A stretch of DNA of 64,000 nt from Allostella sp. ATCC 35155 (GCA_006738865.1 AP019701.1:3096001-3160000); one strand, 5' to 3'; shown: positions 26,086 through 34,990, counted from the first letter of the stretch. The notes: generated by a model not told the origin, from the letters alone. Translations and numbers: made by a program.

Positions 26086-26970
26086 CTACGCCATCGATCG
26101 CCTCTTTCCGGCGTCGTCGACGATCCGGGCGACCGCCGTCAGGAGAGAGGTCGAACCGCGCCGCTCTTCCTTTCCGCCTTCCCGGGCGACACGGCCACGG
26201 GCGATGCCGTCATACATGCCAATCAGAGCCTCCGCGACCGGCCCCGGCACGCCGGCCCGAGCGTAGACCGGAAGCCGATCGGCTTCGGGCACGAAGACTG
26301 GATCGACAGGCCGACCGAGGACCGTCGCGAACGCCTTGGCGACGTCGCGCGCACTCCAGTCGTGTGGCCCGCCAAGCTCGACGACCCGCTGGCCCGCCCA
26401 GTCCTCGCGCAGAAGGGCCGCTGCGGTGCTGCCGACATCGATGGTGCTGACCATCGGCATCTTCCGGTCGGGCTCGACAAAGGTCGGAAGCAGGCCATCG
26501 CCCAGGACGGCCTCCAGAACCTCGCTCCAGGTTTCGACGAAATAGCCCGGACGCAGGAACGCCGTTGCCGGGGCGATGCCGGTCAACAGGGCTTCCATCT
26601 GGTGCAGCGTCGCGATCACGCCGGTCCCGGAGGCATGCTGCGCCCCGACCGAGGACAGGACGACCGCCTTGCGCAGTCCGGCGCGCCGCACCCCCTCCGC
26701 CAGGGCGGTGCCGATCACCTCGGTGCTGCGGAACAGGTCGCCGGACACCGGTGGCGGGTTGAGGAAGAACGCGCCCGCTGCCCCTTGCAGCGCTGCGGCG
26801 ATCGCGTCGGGATCGGTCATGTCGGCAAGGGCGACATCGGCGCCGCTGGCCTGCCACGCCTCCGCCTGATCGGCCCGGCGCAGTACGACGCGCACGGGCG
26901 CCCCCATTGCCAGCAGGGCCTTTGCCGTCTCGCCACCCGCGCGGCCGCTCGCTCCGAAGACTACATGCAT
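26086..26970 (-). CDS. NmrA-like NAD(P)-binding protein
   Basis: A 294-residue atypical short-chain dehydrogenase. The N-terminal dinucleotide motif is VFGASGRAGGETAKAL; the rest has the NmrA/azoreductase pattern (AVVLSSVGAQHASGTG, HQMEALL, FLRPGYFVETW, MVSTIDVGSTAAALL). Members act as quinone or azo reductases or as redox-sensing regulators, so no substrate is assigned. Divergent from a LysR gene with an 84-bp gap, a common layout in which the regulator controls the reductase. Confidence 0.85.
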   Translation of the reverse strand: MHVVFGASGRAGGETAKALLAMGAPVRVVLRRADQAEAWQASGADVALADMTDPDAIAAALQGAAGAFFLNPPPVSGDLFRSTEVIGTALAEGVRRAGLRKAVVLSSVGAQHASGTGVIATLHQMEALLTGIAPATAFLRPGYFVETWSEVLEAVLGDGLLPTFVEPDRKMPMVSTIDVGSTAAALLREDWAGQRVVELGGPHDWSARDVAKAFATVLGRPVDPVFVPEADRLPVYARAGVPGPVAEALIGMYDGIARGRVAREGGKEERRGSTSLLTAVARIVDDAGKRRSMA

Positions 26971-27020
26971 GATCGGAACTCCGTTGGATGCTCTGATCCC
27001 GAAGCGTTAGCGGCCCCGAT

Positions 27021-27037
27021 TGCATGTTTGAAATGCA
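27021..27037. promoter_or_regulatory. Inverted repeat TGCAT-N7-ATGCA, candidate LysR box
   Basis: A perfect 5-bp dyad in the 84-bp divergent gap between the NmrA-like gene and the LysR gene, 18 bp upstream of the latter's ATG. The site lies where a LysR regulator usually binds to control both itself and the divergent target. Short arms make chance occurrence possible. Confidence 0.35.
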
Positions 27038-27054
27038 TGATCGATATAGAAACC

Positions 27055-27987
27055 ATGCATCCGGTGAATTTCCGCGGGGTCGACCTCAATCTTCTGACCG
27101 TGCTCGAGGCACTCCTCGGCGAGCGGAATGTCACGCGTGCCGCCCAGCGCCTCGGCATGAGCCAGCCTGCCGTGAGCCGCGCGCTTGCCCGCCTGCGGGC
27201 AATGTTCGACGACGAGCTGCTGGTCGACGGGGCAGGCGGCTATCGGCTGAGCGCGCGCGCCGAAGAGCTCGCGCCGGTGCTGCGCCGCACCCTGGCCGGG
27301 ATCGGCGACATGCTGGAAGCCCGGACATTCGATCCGGCCAAAGCCACCGGCCGCCTGCGCCTGGTGACTCCCGATCTCTATGCGGCGGTCGTCGCTCCGC
27401 CTTTGCTCGCGTTCATCGACCGGGAGGGGCCGGGCCTGGACATCGAGTTCGTCGCGCCAGATCCGACAGTCTTCGACAGGCTGGACAGCGACGGGATCGA
27501 CGCGATCCTGGGTGTCGCAGACAGCGCACCGCCGGGCATCAAGCGCCGCAAGCTCTTCGACGACACCTATGTGACCCTTCTGCGCAGCGGCCACCCTGCG
27601 ACGGAGGGCCCGTTGACGCTCGAGCGCTTCCTGGAGCTCCAGCACATCGCGATCAGCATTACGGGTGCCGGATTGGCTCCGATCGACAGCCTGCTTGCGG
27701 CCATGGGCCACGCGCGGCGCGTAAGGGTCCGCGTGCCGAACTTCCTTGCCGCGGTCGAGATCGCCGCTCGGTCAGACCTGGTGATGACCCTGCCCGAAAG
27801 CCTCGCCCGCACCGCGGCCGGCATGCACCGCTTCGTCATGCGAACACCGCCGGCCGACCCCGGCCGCTTTGCACTCAGCATGTTCTGGCACGCTCGTCAT
27901 CATGGTTCGTCGGCACATATCTGGCTGCGCAATGCCATCGTCCGTTCTGTAGCCGATATCGACAAAGGTGGCCGGCTAACGGCCTAG
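27055..27987 (+). CDS. LysR-family transcriptional regulator
   Basis: A 310-residue regulator. The N-terminal winged helix (residues 5-65) reads FRGVDLNLLTVLEALL and NVTRAAQRLGMSQPAVSRAL, the classical LysR pattern, followed by an effector-binding domain of the PBP2 type. An alternative ATG at 27037 would add six residues (MIDIET). Probable target is the divergent NmrA-like gene. Convergent with the sulfur operon, which ends 24 bp beyond. Confidence 0.9.
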   Translation: MHPVNFRGVDLNLLTVLEALLGERNVTRAAQRLGMSQPAVSRALARLRAMFDDELLVDGAGGYRLSARAEELAPVLRRTLAGIGDMLEARTFDPAKATGRLRLVTPDLYAAVVAPPLLAFIDREGPGLDIEFVAPDPTVFDRLDSDGIDAILGVADSAPPGIKRRKLFDDTYVTLLRSGHPATEGPLTLERFLELQHIAISITGAGLAPIDSLLAAMGHARRVRVRVPNFLAAVEIAARSDLVMTLPESLARTAAGMHRFVMRTPPADPGRFALSMFWHARHHGSSAHIWLRNAIVRSVADIDKGGRLTA

Positions 27988-28011
27988 GTTCGGAACCTGT
28001 TCCTCGCCCGC

Positions 28012-28473
28012 CTACGCCACCGTCCGCCGCGGCTGGTAGAAGTGGGCGTAGGCGCCGACGGCGGCCTGCCAGCGGCGCTCGGCGTCGGATGCCGCCATCT
28101 GGAAGGCGTCGAAGCCGACGCGGGCCATCAGCAGGAGCTGGTCCTGCAGGACGTTGCCGGTCGCGCGCAGCTCGCCGCGATAGCCGGCGCGGCGCAGGCG
28201 GCGGGCCTGGCTGTAGGCGCGGCCGTCGGAGAACTTCGGAAAATGCAGCGCGATCAGGCCGAGGCGCGGCAGGTCGGCCGCCAGCGGCTCGACCGGCGCG
28301 CCGTTCCCGAGGCGCACTCCGACCGGGGCCGCCCGCGCCAGCAACACCGCGCGCTCGCGCTCCCAGCGCTCGCCGCTGACGGTCACCGCGACGCCGTCGG
28401 GCGGCAGCGGCTCGGCGTCGTCGAGATGCACCCAGGCATCGGCGACGGCGTGCCCGCCCTTAAGCAGCGGCAT
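28012..28473 (-). CDS. DUF934 protein, sulfite-reduction associated
   Basis: A 153-residue protein of the DUF934 family, which occurs almost only beside sulfite/nitrite reductase and cysH genes; a carrier or assembly role in assimilatory sulfite reduction has been assumed but not proven here. The C-terminal RLRRAGYRGELRATGNVLQDQL and FDAFQMA are family marks. The start overlaps the end of the reductase gene by 14 bp. The APS/PAPS reductase gene cysH that often comes next is absent; a convergent LysR gene follows instead. Confidence 0.85.
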   Translation of the reverse strand: MPLLKGGHAVADAWVHLDDAEPLPPDGVAVTVSGERWERERAVLLARAAPVGVRLGNGAPVEPLAADLPRLGLIALHFPKFSDGRAYSQARRLRRAGYRGELRATGNVLQDQLLLMARVGFDAFQMAASDAERRWQAAVGAYAHFYQPRRTVA

Positions 28474-30118
28474 AGATGCTCTCCTTGAAGGGGCCGTTGC
28501 CGACCCGGCGGCAGGTCTCGAGGAACGTCTCGCCCTCTTCCCGGATCGCCACATAGGTCTCGACCAGCCGCTCGATCGCGTCGACCACCTCGGCGGAGGA
28601 GACGGCCGGGCCGACGATGCGGCCGATCGCCGTGTCGTTATCCGAATTGCCGCCCAGCGTGATCTGGTAGAATTCCTCGCCGTTCTTGTCGACGCCGAGC
28701 AAGCCGACATGGCCGACATGGTGATGGCCGCAGGCGTTGATGCAGCCCGAGATGTTGATGCGGAACGGGCCGATGGCATGCAGCCGGTCGAGGTCGCGGA
28801 AGCGGTCCGCCAGGCGCTCGGCAACGGGGATCGAGCGAGCGGTCGCCAGCGCGCAATAGTCGAGGCCGGGGCAGGCGATGATGTCGGTGAGGAGGCCGAT
28901 GTTCGGCGTCGCGAAGCCGATCTCCTGCGCCGCCCGCCAGACCGCCGGCAGGTCGGCGCGCCGGACATGCGGCAGCACCAGGTTCTGTTCGTGCGCGACG
29001 CGGATCTCGCCGAGCGACCAGCGCTCCGCCATGTCGGCCACCGCCCGCATCTCCGCCGCGGTCGCATCGCCTGGCGGCCGGCCGTGCGGCTTGAGGGACA
29101 GATTGACGATGGCATGGCCGGGCTCGCGATGGGCGGCCGTGTTGGTCGCGACCCAGCGCGCGAAGGCGGGATCGGCGCGTTCGAGCGCGCGCACCGCGTC
29201 CGGATCGGCCGGCGCCGACGCATAGGCCGGCGGGGCGAAATGGTCCTGGATGCGCCGCACGAGATCGGGATCGAGTGCGACGCCGCCGTCGGCCTGGATC
29301 GCCCGGAACTCGGCATCCACCAGCCGGCCCATCTCTTCGGCGCCGACATCGTGGACGAGGATCTTGATGCGCGACTTGTAGAGATTGTCGCGCCGACCGA
29401 GCGCGTTGTAGACGCGCATCACCGCCTCGAGATAGCCGAGCAGGTCGTCCTTGGGCAGGAAGTCGCGGATGGTCCTGCCGACCAGCGGCGTGCGGCCGAG
29501 GCCGCCGCCCACCACCACCTCGAAGCCGGCCGCCCCACCCGGATCGCGGCGCATGCGCAGGCCGATGTCGTGGACGCGGATGGCGGCGCGGTCGAACTCG
29601 GCCCCCGTAACCGCGATCTTGAACTTGCGCGGCAGGAACGAGAACTCGGGATGGTTGGTCGACCATTGCCGCAGGATCTCGGCCCAGATGCGGGGGTCCT
29701 CGATCTCGTCGGCGGCGACGCCCGCATACTGGTCGGCGGTGACGTTGCGGATGCAGTTGCCGGAGGTCTGGATGCCGTGCATCTCGACCTCGGCCAGCGC
29801 CGCCATGATGTCGGGCGCATCCTCCAGCCGGATCCAGTTGAGCTGGATGTTCTGGCGCGTCGTGAAGTGGCCGTAGCCCCGGTCCCAGCGCTCGGCGACA
29901 TCGGCCAGCCGGCGCATCTGCACTGAAGACAGGGTGCCGTAGGGCACCGCGATGCGCAGCATGTAGGCGTGGAGCTGGAGGTAGAGGCCGTTCATCAGCC
30001 GCAGCGGCTTGAACTCGTCCTCCGACAGGTCGCCGGCAAGGCGGCGGGCGACCTGGTCACGGAACTGCGCGGTGCGCTCGGCCAGGAAGGCGCGGTCGAA
30101 CTCGTCATAGCGGTACAT
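28460..30118 (-). CDS. cysI: Siroheme-dependent sulfite/nitrite reductase (hemoprotein subunit)
   Basis: A 552-residue reductase that performs the six-electron reduction of sulfite to sulfide (or nitrite to ammonia). Cysteine ligands for the 4Fe-4S/siroheme centre appear as CPGLDYC (C-x5-C) and CINAC (C-x3-C) in the last third; FTTRQNIQLNW and SGNCIRNVTADQYAG are family motifs. Context (cysG, DUF2849, DUF934) favours assimilatory sulfite reduction. The ATG at 30118 gives MYRYDEFDRAFL, a familiar N terminus. Its flavoprotein electron donor is not in the window. Confidence 0.9.
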   Translation of the reverse strand: MYRYDEFDRAFLAERTAQFRDQVARRLAGDLSEDEFKPLRLMNGLYLQLHAYMLRIAVPYGTLSSVQMRRLADVAERWDRGYGHFTTRQNIQLNWIRLEDAPDIMAALAEVEMHGIQTSGNCIRNVTADQYAGVAADEIEDPRIWAEILRQWSTNHPEFSFLPRKFKIAVTGAEFDRAAIRVHDIGLRMRRDPGGAAGFEVVVGGGLGRTPLVGRTIRDFLPKDDLLGYLEAVMRVYNALGRRDNLYKSRIKILVHDVGAEEMGRLVDAEFRAIQADGGVALDPDLVRRIQDHFAPPAYASAPADPDAVRALERADPAFARWVATNTAAHREPGHAIVNLSLKPHGRPPGDATAAEMRAVADMAERWSLGEIRVAHEQNLVLPHVRRADLPAVWRAAQEIGFATPNIGLLTDIIACPGLDYCALATARSIPVAERLADRFRDLDRLHAIGPFRINISGCINACGHHHVGHVGLLGVDKNGEEFYQITLGGNSDNDTAIGRIVGPAVSSAEVVDAIERLVETYVAIREEGETFLETCRRVGNGPFKESIYAAA

Positions 30119-30137
30119 GGATCGGCTCCCGGCCGCG

Positions 30138-30425
30138 TCAGTCCTGAATGGCGCCCGGCAGGCCGACGGTCGGCCCCCGGGCGCGGATGCGTTCGCGAAA
30201 CTCGACCGGCACGGGTCCGTCCGGCCCGGCGGCCGCATTGGCGAGATAGGGGCCGACGACGATCTGCCGGCTCGCATCGGCCTGTGCCACCTCGAGCGCA
30301 GCCGCGGCAGCGCCCGCGTCGAGCAGCGCGGCGTCGGTCACCCGGGTCGACCAGCCGCCGGCGCCGGTGCGGAACACCACCGCCCCGTCGGTCAGGCGGT
30401 TCGCCGTCACGATCTGTCCCGTCAT
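30138..30425 (-). CDS. DUF2849 protein
   Basis: A 95-residue soluble protein of the DUF2849 family (MTGQIVTANRLTDGAVVFRT at the start, PVEFRERIRARGPTVGLPG near the end). The family is found in alphaproteobacterial sulfur-assimilation operons between cysG and the reductase; biochemical function unknown. Its start overlaps the cysG stop by 4 bp, and the reductase begins 19 bp later. Confidence 0.85.
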   Translation of the reverse strand: MTGQIVTANRLTDGAVVFRTGAGGWSTRVTDAALLDAGAAAAALEVAQADASRQIVVGPYLANAAAGPDGPVPVEFRERIRARGPTVGLPGAIQD

Positions 30426-31765
30426 GCGCAGGCCACCTGTCGCTCGGTCTCGTGCATCTCCGTCGGCGCCCCGCGTGCCAGCGCCACCGTCTTGCCGATG
30501 ACGATGAGCACAGGCCCCTCGCCGCGCTCGGCGGCGACCAGCCGGCCCAGCCCGTCGAGCGTGCCGAACGCGACGCGCTGGTCCGGGCGCGTTCCGTTCT
30601 CGATCACCGCGACGGGGGTGCCGGGGTCCCTGCCCTCCGCGATCAGGCCCTCCGCGACGCGGCCCGCGGCCCGCGTCCCCATGTAGAGCGCCAGCGTGTG
30701 CCCCGCCTCGGCCGGCAGCGGCGGCGTCCGCCCGACACGGTCATGGCCGGTCGCCAGCGTCACGGCGGAGGCGTGGTCGCGATGGGTCAGCGGCAGGTCG
30801 AGGGCGGCCGCGCAGCCGAGCGCAGCGGTGATCCCCGGTACGACCGTGAAGGGAATGCCGGCGGCGCGCAGTGCCTCGATCTCTTCGCCGCCGCGACCGA
30901 AGACGAAGGGATCGCCGCCCTTCAGGCGGACGACGCGGCGGCCAGCCATGGCGTGGCGGACCAGCAGGTCCTCGATCTCCGCCTGCGGCGTCGACGGTCG
31001 GCCCTGGCGCTTGCCGACGGGAATGCGCAGGGCATCCACCCGCGCATGGGCGAGGATTTCGGCCGAGACGAGGTCGTCATGCACGACGACTTCTGCCTCC
31101 TCGATCAGGCGCAGCGCCCGCACCGTCAGCAGTTCGGGATCGCCCGGCCCGGCACCGACGAGGTGGACGATGCCGGCCGGCGGCGCCTCCCGCCGGTTGA
31201 TCGCCTCCAGCATGGCCGCCTGCGCCTCCGCCTCACGGCCCTGGAGGACCAGTTCGGCGATCGGGCCGGCGAGCACGCGCTCCCACAGGTGGCGACGGGC
31301 ATCGAAGTCCGCGATGGACCGACGCACCGTGCCGCGGAACCGCGCGGCAAAGGCCGCGAGGCTGCCCAGCCGCTCGGGCAGCAACTGCTGGATGCGTGCG
31401 CGGATGCGGCGAGCCATCACCGGCGCCGCCCCGCCGGTTCCGACCGCGACCACGACGTCGCCGCGATCGACGATCGCCGGCATGACGAAGGTCGAGATGT
31501 CCGGCCGGTCGACGACATTGACCGGCACGCGCTCCGCCGCGGCGCGTTCGGCGACTGCCGCCGCAAGGTCCGGATCCTCGGCGCAGACGAAGACGACGGC
31601 CGCCGCGCGCAGGCGATCGGCCCCGGGAACCCCGGTTCCGACGTGCCGCTCGATGGTCGCACCCGCCGCGGTCAGGGCCGCGATCTTGGCCTCGGCGCGT
31701 TCGCCGCTGCCGACCACCAGGGCCGTGCGGCCGCGCAGGTCGAGGAAGATGGGGAAATGCCGCAT
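30422..31765 (-). CDS. cysG: Siroheme synthase CysG
   Basis: A 447-residue trifunctional enzyme making siroheme from uroporphyrinogen III. Residues about 1-210 form the dehydrogenase/ferrochelatase part (NAD-binding VVGSGERAEAKI, then VVNVVDRPDISTFVMPA-like sequence); residues about 212-447 are the SAM uroporphyrinogen methyltransferase (VGAGPGDPELLTVRAL, RLKGGDPFVFGRGGEE, VVPGITAALG). It supplies the prosthetic group for the reductase encoded two genes downstream, so the operon is self-contained for that cofactor. Confidence 0.95.
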   Translation of the reverse strand: MRHFPIFLDLRGRTALVVGSGERAEAKIAALTAAGATIERHVGTGVPGADRLRAAAVVFVCAEDPDLAAAVAERAAAERVPVNVVDRPDISTFVMPAIVDRGDVVVAVGTGGAAPVMARRIRARIQQLLPERLGSLAAFAARFRGTVRRSIADFDARRHLWERVLAGPIAELVLQGREAEAQAAMLEAINRREAPPAGIVHLVGAGPGDPELLTVRALRLIEEAEVVVHDDLVSAEILAHARVDALRIPVGKRQGRPSTPQAEIEDLLVRHAMAGRRVVRLKGGDPFVFGRGGEEIEALRAAGIPFTVVPGITAALGCAAALDLPLTHRDHASAVTLATGHDRVGRTPPLPAEAGHTLALYMGTRAAGRVAEGLIAEGRDPGTPVAVIENGTRPDQRVAFGTLDGLGRLVAAERGEGPVLIVIGKTVALARGAPTEMHETERQVACA

Positions 31766-31768
31766 GGC

Positions 31769-32362
31769 TCAGCCGAACGCCATATGCGCCGACGGCCACA
31801 GGCCGCCATCCGCGGCCGCGTCGGCGGGCCCGGCCTTCGGCCAGCGCGCCACCGCGCCGGCGGCCACATAGACGACGCGGAAGCTGTCGCCCCTCGCCTC
31901 CTGCCCGGCCGGCTCCCCGCCCGGCTCACCGGCCGACTTGTCCGACAATCGGCGGACGGCGACCGTGCCGAACCGGCCATATGCTGCGCCGGGCAGAGAG
32001 GGCGACGGGCGGCGGTCGAGCCAGACGGTCGCCAGCACCGCATCGGGCACGAGGAAGCCGGCCGGAAGGCCGACGCCGAAGCAGAGGAGGCTGGTCACCA
32101 CGATCGCATCGCCGCCGAGCAGCCGGCATGCCGGCCCGGCCAGCCGGCGGTCGCGGGCCAGCCGCAGCAGCGGCTCGGCATCGCGATGGGCATCGGCGAC
32201 GACGACGCCCCCGGCCGAAAGGGCCAGCCGGTCGGCACCCCGGCGCAGCGCGATCGCGATCGCGAGATCGCCGATCCAGCCGATCTCCTCGAAGGTGAAG
32301 ACCGGCGACGACGGCAGTGCCACCTGGGCATCTTCGTGCGGTGCGAGATCGAGTGGGGGCAT
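31769..32362 (-). CDS. Uncharacterised protein heading the sulfur operon, 197 residues
   Basis: No family recognised. The N-terminal half has alternating hydrophobic segments (EEIGWIGDLAIAIALRRGA, then a hydrophobic stretch around VVTSLLCFGVGLPAGFLV), the C-terminal half is glycine/alanine/glutamate rich and less ordered. It starts the minus-strand transcript and ends 3 bp before cysG, so a role in siroheme or sulfite metabolism is possible by position only. The ATG at 32362 is the first in frame. It faces the GcvA-like regulator across 131 bp. Confidence 0.55.
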   Translation of the reverse strand: MPPLDLAPHEDAQVALPSSPVFTFEEIGWIGDLAIAIALRRGADRLALSAGGVVVADAHRDAEPLLRLARDRRLAGPACRLLGGDAIVVTSLLCFGVGLPAGFLVPDAVLATVWLDRRPSPSLPGAAYGRFGTVAVRRLSDKSAGEPGGEPAGQEARGDSFRVVYVAAGAVARWPKAGPADAAADGGLWPSAHMAFG

Positions 32363-32493
32363 GGCCGGCGGATCCTCGTTCGGACGCCACTGGAACTAGA
32401 CCCGCACCCCGGCTCGCCCAAACGAGACATTCTTTAGAGCCGCGATACGGAAATTTGATTCCCGCCCCGCGCCCCACCATGTAAGGCCGCGCC

Positions 32494-33456
32494 ATGGACG
32501 ACGAGACCAATCCGCCGGGCGGGCGACCGCCGCGCATGCCGCAGAGCCGCTGGCGTCGGCTGCCGCCGCTCAACGCGCTGCGCGCCTTCGAGGCATCGGC
32601 GCGCCACGGCAGCTTCACGCGGGCGGCAGGCGAACTCTTCGTGACGCCGGCCGCCGTCAGCCACCAGGTGAAGGCGCTGGAGGAGTTCCTCGGGCTGGAG
32701 CTGTTCCGGCGGGAGCGCAACGGGCTGCAGCTGACGGACAATGGCCGCGCCTACCTGCCCGGCGTGCGCGAGGCGTTCGACCGGCTGATCGAGGCGATGG
32801 ACGAGCTGGCCGCGGTCGGGCAGCAGGGTGTGCTGACGGTCAGCGTCGCGCCGTCCTTCGCCGCCAAATGGCTGGTGCCGCGGCTCGACGGCTTCCAGTC
32901 GGCCCATCCCGACATCGATGTCCGCATCTCGGCCTCGATGGGGCTCGCCGATTTCTCGCTGGGCGATGTCGACCTCGCGATCCGCTACGGGGCCGGCAAC
33001 TATCCCGATCTCGAGGCCGAGCTGCTGATCCGCGACACCGTCTATCCCGTCTGCAGCCCGGCGCTGGTCGATTGCGAGAACCCGCTGACAGTGCCGGAGA
33101 TGCTGCGCGCCCACACGCTGCTGCACGACGACAGCCCGGACGGCGACGAGACCTGCCCGACCTGGCCGATGTGGGTGAAGGCGGCGGGCCTCGCGGGCAT
33201 CGACGCCCATCGCGGGCCGCGCTTCAACCAGGCGAGCCTGGTGCTCGAAGCCGCCATCCTCGGCCGCGGAGTGGCCCTCGCCAAGTCGACGCTGGCCGAT
33301 GCCGACATCGCCAGCGGCCGGCTGGTCAAGCCCTTCGACCTGACCCTGCCGGTGCGCTTCGCCTATTACACGGTCCATCCGCGCGCCAAGGGGCTGCTGC
33401 CGAAGGTGCGGCTCTTCAAGGAATGGCTGCGCACCCAGGTGCCGGCGGCCGTATAG
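32494..33456 (+). CDS. LysR-family regulator, GcvA-like
   Basis: A 320-residue LysR protein of the GcvA group. The pattern LPPLNALRAFEASARHGSFTRAA (ends quoted: LPPLNAL, SFTRAA) with VTPAAVSHQVKALEEFLGLELFRR is diagnostic of the GcvA-type winged helix; an effector domain follows. GcvA itself regulates glycine cleavage, but the group is broad. It is divergent from the sulfur operon and may control it. A later ATG (MPQSRW, residue 15) is a possible alternative start. Confidence 0.88.
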   Translation: MDDETNPPGGRPPRMPQSRWRRLPPLNALRAFEASARHGSFTRAAGELFVTPAAVSHQVKALEEFLGLELFRRERNGLQLTDNGRAYLPGVREAFDRLIEAMDELAAVGQQGVLTVSVAPSFAAKWLVPRLDGFQSAHPDIDVRISASMGLADFSLGDVDLAIRYGAGNYPDLEAELLIRDTVYPVCSPALVDCENPLTVPEMLRAHTLLHDDSPDGDETCPTWPMWVKAAGLAGIDAHRGPRFNQASLVLEAAILGRGVALAKSTLADADIASGRLVKPFDLTLPVRFAYYTVHPRAKGLLPKVRLFKEWLRTQVPAAV

Positions 33457-33460
33457 CGGC

Positions 33461-34651
33461 CTATTCCAGCAGGAACCGCTCCAGGCGCTCGAAGAGACGC
33501 GGCCAGTCCTTCTCCTGCGGCAGGACGACATGGTTCCGGCTGTCGAGCAGCAGGAACTCGGCGCCTGGAATCCGGGCCGCGACCTGGCGACCCTGGTCGA
33601 GCGGCTGGACGGCGTCATGCTGCGAATGGATGACCAGTGTCGGGGCCTGGACGTGCTCGACCCGGTCGCTGACGTCGAACTGGTCGACGGCGACGCGCAG
33701 CGCGACGGCGTTCTCGGGCGAGGTCGTGCGATGCTGGAGGTCGACCAGGGATTCGATCTGCTCGCGGTTCCCGTCGGGGATGAACATGGTCGCGAAGGCG
33801 TCGATGAAGGCGTTGCCGGGACGCCCCCAGCCAAGGCGCATCAGCGTCAGGATCGCCTCCGCCTGGGCGCGCTCGCTCTCGGCCATGCGGAGCAGCCGGC
33901 CCTTCTCGAAGCCGCCATGGAGGACGAGACGGCTGACCCGGTCCGGGTGGCGGCAGGCAAACGCGATGGCGATCGGAACCCCTTGCGACGTGCCATACAG
34001 CGCGAAGCGACCGAGCCCGGCGGCATCGACGACGGCTTCCAGGTCGTCGACGAAGCGATCGAGCGACAGCGGGCCGATGTCCCAGTCGGAGAGGCCGTTG
34101 CCCCGCTGGTCGTAGCGCACGAGGCGGAACCGCTGTCCGAGACGGTCGAGGATCGGCGCCCAGATCGGACTCTGCCAGTCATGATCCAGATGGGTCAGCC
34201 AATGGCCCGCCTTGACCAGCGGCGGCCCGTTCCCGCTGACGGCAAAGGCGATTCGTGTCCCGTCGCGCGAGCGGCAGAACGCGACGCGTTGCCGGCGCTG
34301 GCCCGCATCGGCGTCGAGGGCGGCCGCATCGCTCCCCTCGCTGGTCGTGGTGACGTCTCCGACGAAGCGGAAGCCGCGGCGCGGTATCGTCCGGATCCAT
34401 CGCTGGCGCCGGCCGTCATCGTCGATCGCGGTGCGGGCGGCACTGATCCGCGCGCTGATCGCGGCGTCGGACACGATGCGGCGGTTCCACACGGCATCGA
34501 TCAGGTCGTCCTGGCTCACCACCCGGTCGCGGGCCTGGATCAGGAAACGCAGCAGGTCGAAAACCTGTGGCTCGACCGCACGCGGCTGGCCGTCAGCGCG
34601 CAGCTCCCGCGTCTCCTCCGCCAGTTCGAAGGGCCCGAACCGATAGCGCAT
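33461..34651 (-). CDS. Fusion of OmpR-type winged-helix domain and alpha/beta hydrolase
   Basis: A 396-residue two-domain protein. Residues 1-100 are a winged helix of the OmpR/CadC C-terminal type (FGPFELAEETRELRADG, LIDAVWNRRIVSDAAISARISAAR-like, RGFRFVGDV). Residues about 125-396 are an alpha/beta hydrolase with nucleophile S222 in YGTSQG, an acid near D349 (HSQHDAV) and histidine near H376 (SRNHVV). No membrane span joins them, so it is probably a cytoplasmic DNA-binding protein whose hydrolase domain senses or cleaves its ligand. Such fusions are known in adenylate-cyclase-like and CadC-like groups, but the ligand here is unknown. Convergent with the GcvA-like gene, 4 bp apart. Confidence 0.85.
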   Translation of the reverse strand: MRYRFGPFELAEETRELRADGQPRAVEPQVFDLLRFLIQARDRVVSQDDLIDAVWNRRIVSDAAISARISAARTAIDDDGRRQRWIRTIPRRGFRFVGDVTTTSEGSDAAALDADAGQRRQRVAFCRSRDGTRIAFAVSGNGPPLVKAGHWLTHLDHDWQSPIWAPILDRLGQRFRLVRYDQRGNGLSDWDIGPLSLDRFVDDLEAVVDAAGLGRFALYGTSQGVPIAIAFACRHPDRVSRLVLHGGFEKGRLLRMAESERAQAEAILTLMRLGWGRPGNAFIDAFATMFIPDGNREQIESLVDLQHRTTSPENAVALRVAVDQFDVSDRVEHVQAPTLVIHSQHDAVQPLDQGRQVAARIPGAEFLLLDSRNHVVLPQEKDWPRLFERLERFLLE

Positions 34652-34801
34652 CGCGCCAGCCTATCACTGTTCCGGCCGCAGTCTGCGGCATCGGCGAAAG
34701 GTCAGCGAAAGACAAGGCTTCGACAAGGGTCCGCTCAAGCGGGCCGGCCGACGTCGCCGCACACTCGGTTCAGTGAAGTCACGAACCGGGGAACCAGGAC
34801 C

Positions 34802-34990
34802 ATGAGCGAGCAGATTCGGCGGCGCCCGGACGGAACCATCGACATCGCCAGCTACCATCGCGAGATCGGGACCATGCGGGTGGACTATTTCGCGGAGGTT
34901 GCCCGCATCCTGAAGACGGCGCCGGCTTGGCGATGGCCGATGCTGCGGGGCGCGCGGCCCTCCGCGACGACACCCCTCAAGAAAATCTAG
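34802..34990 (+). CDS. Small protein of 62 residues upstream of the ATP-grasp gene
   Basis: Begins MSEQIRRRPDGTIDIASYH and continues with an amphipathic helix (TMRVDYFAEVARIL), then a basic, proline-containing tail ending TTPLKKI. The pattern of a short acidic/basic head and one helix recalls small alphaproteobacterial proteins of the RSP_7527 kind, but the match is weak. It lies 85 bp before the ATP-grasp gene, same strand. AGGACC precedes the ATG. I cannot assign a function; a regulatory or substrate-peptide role is speculative. Confidence 0.5.
   Translation: MSEQIRRRPDGTIDIASYHREIGTMRVDYFAEVARILKTAPAWRWPMLRGARPSATTPLKKI

Noticed and set aside
34802-34990. 62-residue protein as a graspetide precursor of the neighbouring ATP-grasp
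   Set aside because: Its C terminus is basic and lacks the Thr/Ser/Lys to Glu/Asp ladder needed for graspetide crosslinks.
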